This document shows, in pieces, positions 16,922 through 25,619 of a DNA stretch of 64,000 nucleotides. The notes beneath the pieces were generated by a model, which saw only the letters and a program-made list of their open reading frames with translations, did not search any database and was not told the DNA's origin. How positions within the stretch are numbered: the first letter of the stretch is position 1; each line of letters opens with the position of its first letter. The position numbers and the translations under genes were made by a program. The stretch is from Ascidiaceihabitans sp029251465 (lineage in GTDB: Bacteria; Pseudomonadota; Alphaproteobacteria; Rhodobacterales; Rhodobacteraceae), in NCBI RefSeq assembly GCF_042932805.1, contig NZ_CP170633.1, forward strand, positions 248,001-312,000, given 5' to 3'.

Positions 16922-17721
16922 CCTGCGGTGCAGCCCTGAATGTCGACCGAATGGCTGGACCCCAAAATCGTGATCCGCACGTCAGAGCGATCCAGCGAAA
17001 ACGCGTTGCCCGATGAATGGACCATCCGCGCCGTTGCGACCAATTGGTTGCCATCGCGGCGGGTTGTGGGCTCGCTGACCCAGATGCCCGGTTGCGCCTC
17101 GATGACGGTTTGTTCTTGACCGCCGGCCGAGGGCACGGCGACGCGGGCTTCGATTTGCAGGCCGTTTTCTGCGGGGGTGATGCGGCAGGTCGCGCTGCGC
17201 ACGCCGGCCTCTTGGGCGGAAAACGGGGCGCTGGCCAAGGCCGCGGCGATTGCAGGCACGGGCTTGGTCGCGGTGCCATCAAGAACCGTGTCAAAGTTCA
17301 GCGTGAATGGCGCGCAAATGTCAGAGCAAATTCCCAGATCCATCCGCATCTTCAATCGCACCGGTTTGTCTGCGCGTTTGGGCGCGATGTGCAGCGGGAT
17401 CACCAGCGTTTCTTTGTACCCGATCGACCGCATCCCACCGTCGTGAAACACGCGGGGTTGTGGCCAAGTGATGCGCACATCGTCGATATTTCGTGCGCGC
17501 GACCAGTCAAATTGCGGCGGAATGCCAGCGTCACCGGGGGCGCGCCAATAGGTCTTCCAACCGGGATCCAGCATCAGACGCAGGGCTGCAACGCGTTGCC
17601 CATTCGGCAACACCCACCCCTGCACCACGTCGGCCTGAACGGGGGCATCAAAGGATTGCGCGCTGGCAGGGACTGCAAGAGCGGCGCATAGGGCAAAGGC
17701 GGAGCAAAGCGTTTTATTCAT
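16918..17721 (-). CDS. periplasmic DsbD alpha-domain-like protein
   Basis: A 267-residue exported protein with a clear signal peptide (LCSAFALCAALAVPASAQS). The mature part resembles the N-terminal periplasmic domain of thiol:disulfide reductase DsbD. LGICSDICAPF carries the cysteine pair, and a later CRITPAENG may also be relevant. The membrane and thioredoxin domains of full DsbD are absent. Such stand-alone domains are annotated as protein-disulfide reductase DsbD-domain proteins in Rhodobacteraceae, and a reductant-relay role is plausible. It converges on the RND pump gene, and their stops overlap in CTAG. Confidence 0.85.
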   Translation of the reverse strand: MNKTLCSAFALCAALAVPASAQSFDAPVQADVVQGWVLPNGQRVAALRLMLDPGWKTYWRAPGDAGIPPQFDWSRARNIDDVRITWPQPRVFHDGGMRSIGYKETLVIPLHIAPKRADKPVRLKMRMDLGICSDICAPFTLNFDTVLDGTATKPVPAIAAALASAPFSAQEAGVRSATCRITPAENGLQIEARVAVPSAGGQEQTVIEAQPGIWVSEPTTRRDGNQLVATARMVHSSGNAFSLDRSDVRITILGSSHSVDIQGCTAG

Positions 17722-17875
17722 GCAATCCTACATGGCGATCACTGCGGTAAATGCCAAGTCACGTTGTGGTCAGCCATGTTTCGCCGTTTGAAGCGAAAGA
17801 TACGCAGTTGCGCCTTGCGCCCGCGGGGTGCGATGCGCAACACTGAGGTGAATTGCTACGTGCGAGAGGGTCAAA

Positions 17876-18469
17876 GTGGCCAGTAGAACGTTAGGAACAA
17901 CGACACAAACCTTGGGCGAACTGACAGGCAAATTGTTGGTCGCAACCCCCGGTATGGGCAATGAACAATTCGATAAATCAGTGGTGTTTGTGTGCGAACA
18001 TTCGGCCAAAGGGGCCATGGGTTTGATCGTGAACAAGCGCGCCAAAGGCATGGCTTTGGGTGACGTTCTGGAACAGTTGGACGTCGATGTGGCCGGACAT
18101 GTCAAAGGTTTGCCAGTGTATTTCGGCGGGCCTGTCGAAATCGCCCGTGGCTTTGTTTTGCATTCACCCGACTTTCAATCCAGCCTGCAAACCGTGAATG
18201 TCGGCATGGATTTTGCGATGACCGTGACGATGGATGTGCTCGAAGAAATGGGCAAAGGTGTCGGCCCCGAGAACGCGCAGATGATGCTGGGCTATGCCGG
18301 TTGGGGGCCCGATCAGTTGGAAAATGAAATCGCGCAGAATGGCTGGTTGATCTGCGAGGCCACGGTTGAATTGGTCTTTGGTGCGGATGATTCTGCGAAA
18401 TGGGCGTTGGCATTGGCCAGCATGGGGCTTGATCCGTTGACGTTGTCGGCGACGGCTGGACATGCTTAA
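17876..18469 (+). CDS. YqgE/AlgH family protein
   Basis: A 197-residue cytoplasmic protein of the YqgE/AlgH (UPF0301) family. GKLLVATPGMGNEQFDKSVV near residue 20, KGAMGLIVNKRA, VYFGGPVE and the C-terminal GYAGWGPDQLENEI are all family hallmarks. The family fold is known, but its biochemical role is not firmly established. The start is a GTG at 17876. It converges on the Sua5 gene, and the two stop codons overlap in TTAA. A 154-base divergent promoter region lies upstream, with no recognisable operator. Confidence 0.93.
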   Translation: MASRTLGTTTQTLGELTGKLLVATPGMGNEQFDKSVVFVCEHSAKGAMGLIVNKRAKGMALGDVLEQLDVDVAGHVKGLPVYFGGPVEIARGFVLHSPDFQSSLQTVNVGMDFAMTVTMDVLEEMGKGVGPENAQMMLGYAGWGPDQLENEIAQNGWLICEATVELVFGADDSAKWALALASMGLDPLTLSATAGHA

Positions 18470-19407
18470 CGCGGTGCTGCCGCGCGGCTAAGCCGGTCGT
18501 TGATTGCTGCGCCCAATCCGGTCATCGGGATCGGGGCGACTGCGATGGGCTTGCCACTTTCGTCGAGCCGGTGAAGATAGTCGAACAGGTTGGCCGCAGC
18601 CTCGGTTAGATCGCCAGCTTCAGACAGATTGAGGTCGCTTTTCATCGGTCCGAATCCTAGGAAAACCTCACCGAAATCCGCAAATTTGGCGTTCAATCGC
18701 ACCTTGGCGTTTGGCGCGTAATGCGAGGCCAACTGGCCGGGGGCCGTGATCGTATCGGACGTCGGCACCGCCAGCGGGCATCCCAAAACCGCCTCGATGT
18801 CTTCTGCCGGCACGCCGCCAGCGCGCAATAACGTGGGCACAGGCGCCAGTGTCACGATCGTGCTTTCCAGCCCGACTGTGCACGGCCCGTCATCCAGAAC
18901 CGCGCCGATTTTGCCATCCAGACCCGCCAGCACATGGCGCGCGGTTGTCGGGCTGATTTGGCCGGATGGATTGGCCGAAGGGGCGGCCACAGGTGCCTCT
19001 GCGGCGCGCAACAACGCGGTTGCAGTTGGATGGTTCGGCACGCGGATCGCAAGCGTTGGCAACCCTGCGGTGACCAATGACGCCAGCCCGTGACCTTGGC
19101 GCAAGGGCAAAACCAAGGTTAACGCACCGGGCCAGAATGCATCCGCGATCATTTGCGCCTGATCTGACCATTCGACGTATTTTTGCGCAGAATCAGTATC
19201 TGGCACATGCACGATCAAGGGGTTGAAACTGGGCCGTCCTTTGGCCGCGTAGACTTGTGCGACCGCAGCACCATTGCGTGCATCAGCGCCAAGGCCGTAG
19301 ACGGTTTCGGTGGCAAATGCGACCAACGCGCCGCCACGCAGCAGTGATGCGGCTTGCGAAATGCCGGTTTGATCGGCCACGAGGTGTTGGGTTTTTGAAC
19401 TGCTCAT
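18466..19407 (-). CDS. threonylcarbamoyl-AMP synthase (Sua5/YrdC/TsaC family)
   Basis: Makes threonylcarbamoyl-AMP from threonine, bicarbonate and ATP for the t6A37 modification of ANN-decoding tRNAs. At 313 residues it is the long Sua5 form. The YrdC domain fills about residues 10-195, with FATETVYGLGADA and YAAKGRPSFNPLIVHV forming the nucleotide site. A C-terminal Sua5 domain follows (PGQLASHYAPNAKVRL). I chose the start at 19407, where homology begins; 19422 is possible, and the longer frame beyond is not family-like. It is divergent from the acyl-CoA dehydrogenase gene. Confidence 0.93.
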   Translation of the reverse strand: MSSSKTQHLVADQTGISQAASLLRGGALVAFATETVYGLGADARNGAAVAQVYAAKGRPSFNPLIVHVPDTDSAQKYVEWSDQAQMIADAFWPGALTLVLPLRQGHGLASLVTAGLPTLAIRVPNHPTATALLRAAEAPVAAPSANPSGQISPTTARHVLAGLDGKIGAVLDDGPCTVGLESTIVTLAPVPTLLRAGGVPAEDIEAVLGCPLAVPTSDTITAPGQLASHYAPNAKVRLNAKFADFGEVFLGFGPMKSDLNLSEAGDLTEAAANLFDYLHRLDESGKPIAVAPIPMTGLGAAINDRLSRAAAPR

Positions 19408-19524
19408 CGATCCGAACTGCATGACGCGGCGTTTTGCTTGCCTGTCTTTAGCGCGCTCTTCATGTTGACGCCAGATGTGTGTTAGGTGCCGTGCGCCCGC
19501 CATCCGAAAAATGAGGTTTTTGCC

Positions 19525-21240
19525 ATGCCATACCGCGCCCCTGTCGATGATTACCGGTTCTTGTTTGACCATGTTGTGGGGCTGGATCAGGTCCGCGCAA
19601 CCGAGCGGTTTGAAGAGGCGAGCGACGATTTAACCACCGCCATTCTGACCGAGGCCGGCAAGCTTTGCGAAGACGTCATGGCCCCGTTGCAAAAAGCCGG
19701 TGATCTGACGCCGTCCTATTTGGAAAACGGCGTTGTGCGGACTGCTGACGGCTATGCGGACGGGTTCAAAGCGATTGCGACGGGCGGTTGGATCGGCATG
19801 TCGGCGGACCCGGAATACGGTGGCATGGGCCTGCCGATGTCGGTGACCACGGCGGTGAACGAAATGATGAGTTCGGCGTGTTTGTCGCTGCAACTTGCGC
19901 CTTTGATGTCGCAAGGCCAGATCGAAGCGTTAGAGCACCACGGATCAGATGCAATCAAAGAATTGTACCTGCCCAAACTGATTTCCGGCGAATGGACCGG
20001 CACGATGAACCTGACCGAACCGCAAGCGGGCTCTGACGTCGGTGCCTTGTCGTCCAAGGCGGTGGATTCAGGCGACGGGACGTACAAAATCAGCGGCCAA
20101 AAGATCTACATCTCTTGGGGCGATAATGATTTTGCAGAGAACATTTGCCACTTGGTTCTGGCACGATTGCCGGGCGCACCTGCGGGCACCAAAGGCATCA
20201 GTTTGTTCTTGGTTCCCAAGTACTTGCCGAATGCGGACGGATCGCTGGGCAAGGCCAACAGCCTCAGTGTTGTGTCACTGGAACACAAAATGGGCCTGCA
20301 CGGATCACCGACCTGCGTGATGCAATACGACGCGGCAACCGGTTGGCTGGTCGGCCCCGAAGGCGGTGGCATGGCGGCGATGTTCACGATGATGAACAAC
20401 GCGCGTTTGGGCGTCGGCGGGCAGGGGATTGGTGCTGCTGAGGGTGCCTATCAACACGCCTTGGCCTACGCGATGGACCGCAAACAAGGCCGTACCGCCA
20501 CCAGTGAAACCGGCACGATTGTGGACCACGCTGACGTGCGCCGGATGCTGATGACGATGAAGGCGGATATCTTTGCCGCCCGCGCGATTGCGCTTTCGTG
20601 CGCGGTTGCCATCGACATGACCAACGCGACAGGCGACGCAGATTGGCAGGCCCGCGCGGCGTTCTTGACCCCGATTGCCAAGGCGTTCGGCACCGATGTC
20701 GGGATCGAGGTCGCAAACACCGGCATCCAAATCCACGGCGGCATGGGCGTGATCGAGGAAACGGGTGCCGCGCAATTTTCGCGCGATGTGCGCGTCACAG
20801 CGATCTACGAGGGCACCAACGGCATCCAGTCGATGGATCTGGTTGCGCGCAAAATGATGGACGGTGGCGAAATGGCGAACCGTCTGTTGGATGAAATCGA
20901 ACACCACGCCGAAGCTGCGCGTGAGCGGTTCCCGAACATGGCGGATGCGGTTTGGTCGGCGACAGAATCGCTGCGCGAGGCGACGGAATGGCTGACGGCG
21001 CAGACCGATATGCAGGAACGCTTTGCCGGTTCGGTGCCGTATTTGCGTGCCTTCGCCCGGGTTTTGGGCGGGCATTTGCATCTGACGGCGGCGTTGGCTG
21101 ACACGCCCGGTGGCACGCGCGAAAAACTGGCGCGGTTCTATATTTTGCGGCTTTTGCCGGAACATGCGGGGCTGTTGACCCACGCGATGGCCGGTGCTGC
21201 AGATTTGTACGCGATGAGCGTCGAAGAGTTGGCAAGCTGA
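19525..21240 (+). CDS. acyl-CoA dehydrogenase, DmdC-like class
   Basis: A 571-residue FAD enzyme. The extra-long form with a C-terminal domain after the usual dehydrogenase fold, and the N-terminus MPYRAPVDDYRFLFDHVVG, match the class that includes 3-methylmercaptopropionyl-CoA dehydrogenase (DmdC) of roseobacters. That enzyme works in the demethylation route of DMSP. NLTEPQAGSDVG is the substrate/FAD motif, GGMGVIEETGAAQFSRDVR the C-terminal family motif, and IYEGTNGIQSMD carries the catalytic glutamate region. Roseobacters hold several paralogues, so the substrate is open. GAGG precedes the ATG at 19525. The stop overlaps the next start by one base. Confidence 0.9.
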   Translation: MPYRAPVDDYRFLFDHVVGLDQVRATERFEEASDDLTTAILTEAGKLCEDVMAPLQKAGDLTPSYLENGVVRTADGYADGFKAIATGGWIGMSADPEYGGMGLPMSVTTAVNEMMSSACLSLQLAPLMSQGQIEALEHHGSDAIKELYLPKLISGEWTGTMNLTEPQAGSDVGALSSKAVDSGDGTYKISGQKIYISWGDNDFAENICHLVLARLPGAPAGTKGISLFLVPKYLPNADGSLGKANSLSVVSLEHKMGLHGSPTCVMQYDAATGWLVGPEGGGMAAMFTMMNNARLGVGGQGIGAAEGAYQHALAYAMDRKQGRTATSETGTIVDHADVRRMLMTMKADIFAARAIALSCAVAIDMTNATGDADWQARAAFLTPIAKAFGTDVGIEVANTGIQIHGGMGVIEETGAAQFSRDVRVTAIYEGTNGIQSMDLVARKMMDGGEMANRLLDEIEHHAEAARERFPNMADAVWSATESLREATEWLTAQTDMQERFAGSVPYLRAFARVLGGHLHLTAALADTPGGTREKLARFYILRLLPEHAGLLTHAMAGAADLYAMSVEELAS

Positions 21241-22286
21241 TGGCGGATGGAGCACACACCGGCCTGCGCTATCCGCATGAAACGCCGCCTGAATTCGGTG
21301 AAGGGATCACGCTGGCCCCGGGTGTTTTGTGGTTCCGCCTGCCGCTGCCGATGAAGCTGGATCACGTCAACATTTACGCCTTTGACGAGGGTGACAGTTG
21401 GACGGTGATCGACACCGGATTTAGTTCGAAAAAGGCCAAAGCGATCTGGCGCGAAATGATGGACGGGCCGTTGGGCGGCAAGCCGGTTTCACGGGTGATT
21501 GTGACCCACCACCACCCCGATCACATTGGTCTAGCCGGTTGGTTACAAAGCGAATTTGGGGCCGAGCTGGTGACGACACGCACCGCGTGGTTGATGGCAC
21601 GCATGCTGACGCTGGATGTGCATGCGGTCCCGAATGCCGAAACGCTGGCGTTCTACAAACTGTGCGGCATGGACGCTGAAATTTACGCAAAACGCGCGGT
21701 TGAGCGGCCATTTAACTTTGGTGATATCGTGGATCCACTGCCGCTGGGATACACCCGTATTCAGCAGGGCGACACGATCAAAATCGGCGGGCGCACGTGG
21801 GACATTCACATGGGCAACGGCCACGCGCCGGAGCATGCGACGTTCTGGAGCCGCGACGACAATCTGGTGATTTCTGGCGATCAGATTATCTCTTCGATCA
21901 GCCCGAATGTTGGGGTTTACGCGACTGAACCGATGGCCGATCCGATTGGCGAATGGCTTGAGGCCTGCGAGCGGCTAGAACCGTTGGCGCGCACGGATCA
22001 GTTGGTTTTGGGCGGTCACAAACTGCCGTTTATGGGCCTGCCGACACGAATGCGTCAGCTGATCGACAATCATCACGGGGCGCTGAAACGTTTGCTTGCC
22101 TACATCGACACGCCGAAATCCGCGTCCGAGTGTTTTTCGCCTTTGTTCAAAAGATCGATAGGTGAGGGCGAATATGGCCTCGCACTGGTTGAAGCTGTCG
22201 CGCATTTATCGCACCTTTACCAAGACGGCCTTGCGACGCGTGAATTGCGCGACGACGGGGCGTGGGTTTACCAGCGCAAGGATTGA
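21240..22286 (+). CDS. metallo-beta-lactamase-fold hydrolase
   Basis: A 348-residue MBL-fold protein with the metal motif THHHPDHIGLAG near residue 82, a later GNGHAPEHATFW histidine, and ISGDQIISSISPNV with the metal-bridging aspartate. A C-terminal helical domain (LKRLLAYIDTPKSASECFSP) resembles the winged-helix extension of LACTB2-like proteins. Start and upstream stop overlap by one base (TGATG), so it is co-translated with the acyl-CoA dehydrogenase. The substrate may be a thioester or other acyl-CoA-related compound given that partnership, but this is inference. Confidence 0.9.
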   Translation: MADGAHTGLRYPHETPPEFGEGITLAPGVLWFRLPLPMKLDHVNIYAFDEGDSWTVIDTGFSSKKAKAIWREMMDGPLGGKPVSRVIVTHHHPDHIGLAGWLQSEFGAELVTTRTAWLMARMLTLDVHAVPNAETLAFYKLCGMDAEIYAKRAVERPFNFGDIVDPLPLGYTRIQQGDTIKIGGRTWDIHMGNGHAPEHATFWSRDDNLVISGDQIISSISPNVGVYATEPMADPIGEWLEACERLEPLARTDQLVLGGHKLPFMGLPTRMRQLIDNHHGALKRLLAYIDTPKSASECFSPLFKRSIGEGEYGLALVEAVAHLSHLYQDGLATRELRDDGAWVYQRKD

Positions 22287-22289
22287 CGG

Positions 22290-22784
22290 ATGGGCGACGA
22301 TATCAAGACCGCAGCCGAGGCCGAAGAGGCCGCAGCGATGCCACGCGTGCATGAGGTGCATGCCGATCCGTCCAAACCGAATGCGGCGAAAAATCCGGTC
22401 CCTAAAGGTGTCGCTAAAACGCCTGTGGCCAACAAAAGCCCGGCGCAGTGGGCCTATGAACGCCTGATTATCTACCTCAAGAATTTTGAAGAACAGCTAG
22501 ACAACGAACACGAGGTCGCCATGGGGTTTACCGGTGGCGACGCCGGTGTGCTGCGGATCGAGGGCATGGGCTACTATGACCCTGATATCGTGACATTTTA
22601 TGGCTCTGACCCGACCGGATCAAAGACCCAATTGGTGCAGCATGTCAGCCAGTTGAACGTGATGTTGCGCACGCTGCCAAAGGCAGTTGAGCAGGCAGAA
22701 CCGAACCGGATCGGCTTTCGTTTGGCGCAAGATCTGGACGCGGCTGATGATGCGGCAAAAGACGGGGTCACGGACCAAACCTGA
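22290..22784 (+). CDS. conserved hypothetical protein, probably DUF6173
   Basis: A 164-residue protein with a disordered, lysine/alanine-rich N-terminal half. A conserved core from about residue 50 starts SPAQWAYERLIIYLKNFEEQ and includes LDNEHEVAMGFTGGD. I recall this core as the DUF6173 pattern of alphaproteobacteria, but I could not check it. It contains no membrane segment or catalytic motif. It begins three bases after the hydrolase stop and is likely in the same transcript. Confidence 0.75.
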   Translation: MGDDIKTAAEAEEAAAMPRVHEVHADPSKPNAAKNPVPKGVAKTPVANKSPAQWAYERLIIYLKNFEEQLDNEHEVAMGFTGGDAGVLRIEGMGYYDPDIVTFYGSDPTGSKTQLVQHVSQLNVMLRTLPKAVEQAEPNRIGFRLAQDLDAADDAAKDGVTDQT

Positions 22785-22865
22785 TGCGCGACAATCACGC
22801 GGGGTGACAGGGCCACGGCTTTGATGTACTCAGCGCGAAATTCTAATGTGACCAAGGAGCGACAC

Positions 22866-23000
22866 ATGTCCGATCACAAACATGGCGAAATGGATATCAA
22901 AGTGCAGACGAGCACATTTGACGGGTTTATCAAATTTGCAACGTGGTCCTGCGTTGTGATTATCGGGATTCTGGTTTTCATGGCGATTTTCGCCAGATAA
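22866..23000 (+). CDS. aa3-type cytochrome c oxidase subunit IV, 44 residues
   Basis: A short gene with AAGGAG at a good distance before the ATG. The product has a charged N-terminal 20 residues (MSDHKHGEMDIKVQTSTFDG) and then one membrane helix. This matches the bacterial aa3 oxidase subunit IV family (CoxIV of Paracoccus and Rhodobacter type), a single-helix subunit of terminal oxidase at the inner membrane. Other oxidase genes are not nearby, as is common for this subunit. It lies 81 bases after the DUF6173-like gene. Confidence 0.85.
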   Translation: MSDHKHGEMDIKVQTSTFDGFIKFATWSCVVIIGILVFMAIFAR

Positions 23001-23034
23001 TTTCCCAAAGTTTGGCGCTGGGGGGCGTTTGGTA

Positions 23035-23634
23035 ATGCGTATTGTTGCACTGTTTGCGATTCTTTTGGCTTTGGCTGGATGTGCTGCGGCCCCGACGGGC
23101 ACCCAAGCCACGGATGATCAGATCGCGGCGTCAGCCTACCGCGCGCCCGGTGCGGCCACGTTGACCTTGATCACGATGATCAACAACACGTCAGGCAGTG
23201 GCGCGCACACAGCGCTGATGATCAACGGATCGCAGCGGGTGATTTTTGACCCCGCTGGATCGTTCCGCAATGACCGTGTTCCGCGTCGTGCGGATGTTTT
23301 ATACGGCATTTCGCCCGCAGTTTTGGCCGCCTACAAAGGCGCGCATTCACGGGCTGCCTTTCACATGGTTTTGCAAACGGTCGAAGTGACGCCGGCGCAG
23401 GCCGAGACAGCGTTGCGTTTGGCGATTGCACGCGGCTCTGTGGCCTCTGCCCAATGTGCCGCGTCAACGACGGCGTTACTTGCGCAGGTTCAGGGTTTTG
23501 AGTCGGTGAAAAGCACGTGGTTCCCCAAGAAATTGATGGAACAAATGGAGCAGTACCCTGGTGTAAAAACCGAGCGGTATTACGAGGATGACGACGGTAC
23601 GATTTTGGACGGGATTGCCAAAGTCGCGTTGTGA
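23035..23634 (+). CDS. lipoprotein of unknown function
   Basis: A 199-residue exported protein with a lipoprotein signal (FAILLALAGCAAAP), the cysteine being about residue 17. The mature part includes INNTSGSGAHTALMINGSQR and HSRAAFHMVLQTVEVTPAQ. It contains two further cysteine-poor segments and no motif I know. The ATG at 23035 is preferred to a TTG six bases upstream because a full signal peptide follows. It is convergent with azlD. Its role is unknown; the GAHTALMINGSQRVIFDPAG segment is reminiscent of cysteine-protease-like folds, but this is a weak impression. Confidence 0.75.
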   Translation: MRIVALFAILLALAGCAAAPTGTQATDDQIAASAYRAPGAATLTLITMINNTSGSGAHTALMINGSQRVIFDPAGSFRNDRVPRRADVLYGISPAVLAAYKGAHSRAAFHMVLQTVEVTPAQAETALRLAIARGSVASAQCAASTTALLAQVQGFESVKSTWFPKKLMEQMEQYPGVKTERYYEDDDGTILDGIAKVAL

Positions 23635-23644
23635 TCCAGTTGCG

Positions 23645-23971
23645 TTACCCGAAGAAATAGAGCCCGATACCCAGCGTACTTGCGCCCGTAAACAGGGCCA
23701 AGATCACGTTTTTCGTGGCTGCCCCAACGATCAATGTCATCAATGCTGCGGCCAGTCTGGACGGATCAGGCCCTGTGCCTGCGTCGTTTGAAAACGCGAT
23801 AAGCGGCGCGATCATCGCGGGCAAAATCGCCACAGCAGTGTAGCGCAAGGACCGCACCAGCCACGCAGGCATGGGCCGATCCCCGACCAACCCAAGGAAC
23901 GAAAACCGCAGGGCAAAGCTGCCGACGCCAAGCAGGATGATGACGGTCCAGAGGGTGGATTTATCAATCAT
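23645..23971 (-). CDS. azlD: AzlD family branched-chain amino-acid exporter subunit
   Basis: A 108-residue membrane protein with four helices, the small subunit of the AzlCD branched-chain amino-acid export system (LIV-E family). The LPAMIAPLIAFSN segment and RFSFLGLVGDRPMPAW are typical. It overlaps the azlC gene by ATGA, so the two are translationally coupled and co-expressed. The exported amino acid is probably branched-chain by family precedent. Confidence 0.9.
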   Translation of the reverse strand: MIDKSTLWTVIILLGVGSFALRFSFLGLVGDRPMPAWLVRSLRYTAVAILPAMIAPLIAFSNDAGTGPDPSRLAAALMTLIVGAATKNVILALFTGASTLGIGLYFFG

Positions 23972-24681
23972 GTTAAAGCCTTGCGGGTCAAATACGTCTC
24001 GCTGAGTGCCCCTGCGGCCATGCCTGCAGATCCTGCAATGATCAGGCCCAGCGAATACGGCACGTTGACTGCCAACAGTGCCACGATGATGGCCACCACC
24101 GCTGCGATCACATGGGGTAGGGTGCGCAAAAGTGGTGCGACCATCGACAGAAACGTGATGGGCAGCGCAAAATCAAGTGGCAGATTGCTGGGCAATTGCG
24201 TGCCAAGGGCCGCCCCCAAATATGAACATACAAACCACGTGATCATCACCAGCGTGCAGGTGCCAAAATAATAGGCGGCGCGGGCCGGCACGCTAAGCTC
24301 GGGTTCGGTTTCGAATTTGGCGTGCGACAACGCGTAGCTTTGATCGACCAACAGATAAGCCATGATCGCCCGTTTCCACAGGGGCGCTGCCCCCAGATAC
24401 GGTGTGATCGCGGCCGAATACATCGCCACGCGCAGGTTCACCGCAAGCGCGGAAATCAACACAATCACCGTCGGCGCGTTTTCCTGCATTAGTTGCATTG
24501 CGGTGAATTGCGCGGCCCCTGCGATCACCACCAAAGAAAAGCTCATGACCTCGAACAGGTTCAATCCGGCTTCGATTGCCAGCACGCCAAACAGCACTGC
24601 AAATGGCCCTGCGACCAACATAAACGGTGCCCCGTCGCGAAAGCCTGCCCAGTAGGCGGATTTGGTGGTGGTGATGGCCAT
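23968..24681 (-). CDS. azlC: AzlC family branched-chain amino-acid exporter subunit
   Basis: A 237-residue inner-membrane protein of the AzlC family, the large subunit of the LIV-E branched-chain amino-acid exporter. The N-terminal YWAGFRDGAPFMLVAGPFAV and FSLVVIAGAAQFTAMQLMQ are characteristic, with the second forming the conserved AGAAQF motif. About six to eight helices are expected. azlD follows with a four-base overlap. It diverges from fdhD with a 47-base gap, too short for more than overlapping promoters. Confidence 0.92.
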   Translation of the reverse strand: MAITTTKSAYWAGFRDGAPFMLVAGPFAVLFGVLAIEAGLNLFEVMSFSLVVIAGAAQFTAMQLMQENAPTVIVLISALAVNLRVAMYSAAITPYLGAAPLWKRAIMAYLLVDQSYALSHAKFETEPELSVPARAAYYFGTCTLVMITWFVCSYLGAALGTQLPSNLPLDFALPITFLSMVAPLLRTLPHVIAAVVAIIVALLAVNVPYSLGLIIAGSAGMAAGALSETYLTRKALT

Positions 24682-24728
24682 GGCGACCCCTTAGATTAGT
24701 CTCTAGGCTTAGCGGTGAAGCGGGGGGG

Positions 24729-25619
24729 ATGCAAACGATGGCGATGGATAAACCGGACAGTTATTTGATTGCGCCTGATCCTGCGCGCACGGGTCTGACG
24801 CGTGTGGTTGTCGGAACTGATCACACAGGTGCCGAGACGCAAATTTCTGTGGTCGAAGAGCGCCCGTTAACCATCTTTTTGAACGCCCAAGAGATCGTGA
24901 CCGCCATGACAATTGGCGACTACCCCGAATATCTGGCGCTTGGGTTCTTGCGCAACCAAGGGATGCTGGTGGACGCAGATGTGATCACTGGTGTTGATTT
25001 CGATGAAGAACTGGAAACCGTCGTTGTGCGCACAAAGGTGCAGACCAACCACGAGGAAAAGCTAAAGAAGAAAACGCGCACCAGTGGCTGTGCTGTCGGC
25101 ACTGTTTTTGGCGACATGATGGAGGGGCTAGAGGGGCTGGTTTTGCCTGCGACCCCCGTGCGCACGTCATCTCTGTATGCTTTGGCCGCCAAAATCAACA
25201 CGACGCCCAGCCTTTATCTTGAGGCGGGTGCGATCCACGGCACGGTGCTGTGCCAAGATGACCAGCCGCTGGTCTACATGGAGGACGTCGGGCGCCACAA
25301 TGCGGTCGACAAGATTGCTGGTTGGATGCTGCAAACCGGCACGTCGGCTGAGGACAAGATCCTGTACACGACCGGGCGTTTGACCTCTGAAATGGTGATC
25401 AAGACTGCGATGATGGGGATACCTGTGTTGGCGTCGCGCTCTGGATTTACGGCGTGGGGCGTCGAAATCGCGCAGCAAGTCGGGTTAACTTTGATTGGCC
25501 GGATGCGTGGGCAACGGTTCATGTGTCTCAGCGGCCAAGAACGACTGATCTGGGATGCGGACCCTGCGAAAGTTAAGGATGAACCACGCAAATCCGGGCG
25601 CAAAGGCGGTAAGGGGTGA
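24729..25619 (+). CDS. fdhD: formate dehydrogenase accessory sulfurtransferase
   Basis: Transfers sulfur from cysteine desulfurase to the molybdenum cofactor of formate dehydrogenase and is needed for its activity. The 296-residue length, ERPLTIFLNAQEIVTAMTIG, and the SGCAVGTVFGD loop fit FdhD. Escherichia coli FdhD carries a CxxC pair there; here the loop has C-A-V-G, so only the first cysteine remains. DVGRHNAVDKIAGW is the other diagnostic motif. In-frame ATGs at 24738 and 24744 are alternative starts. It heads an operon with mobA, mobB and a moeA fusion. No formate dehydrogenase subunit gene is in the window. Confidence 0.93.
   Translation: MQTMAMDKPDSYLIAPDPARTGLTRVVVGTDHTGAETQISVVEERPLTIFLNAQEIVTAMTIGDYPEYLALGFLRNQGMLVDADVITGVDFDEELETVVVRTKVQTNHEEKLKKKTRTSGCAVGTVFGDMMEGLEGLVLPATPVRTSSLYALAAKINTTPSLYLEAGAIHGTVLCQDDQPLVYMEDVGRHNAVDKIAGWMLQTGTSAEDKILYTTGRLTSEMVIKTAMMGIPVLASRSGFTAWGVEIAQQVGLTLIGRMRGQRFMCLSGQERLIWDADPAKVKDEPRKSGRKGGKG

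Noticed and set aside
20305..21255. 316-codon minus-strand frame across the acyl-CoA dehydrogenase
   Set aside because: Antisense to a clear enzyme; Arg/His/Gln-rich, typical of a GC-rich shadow frame.
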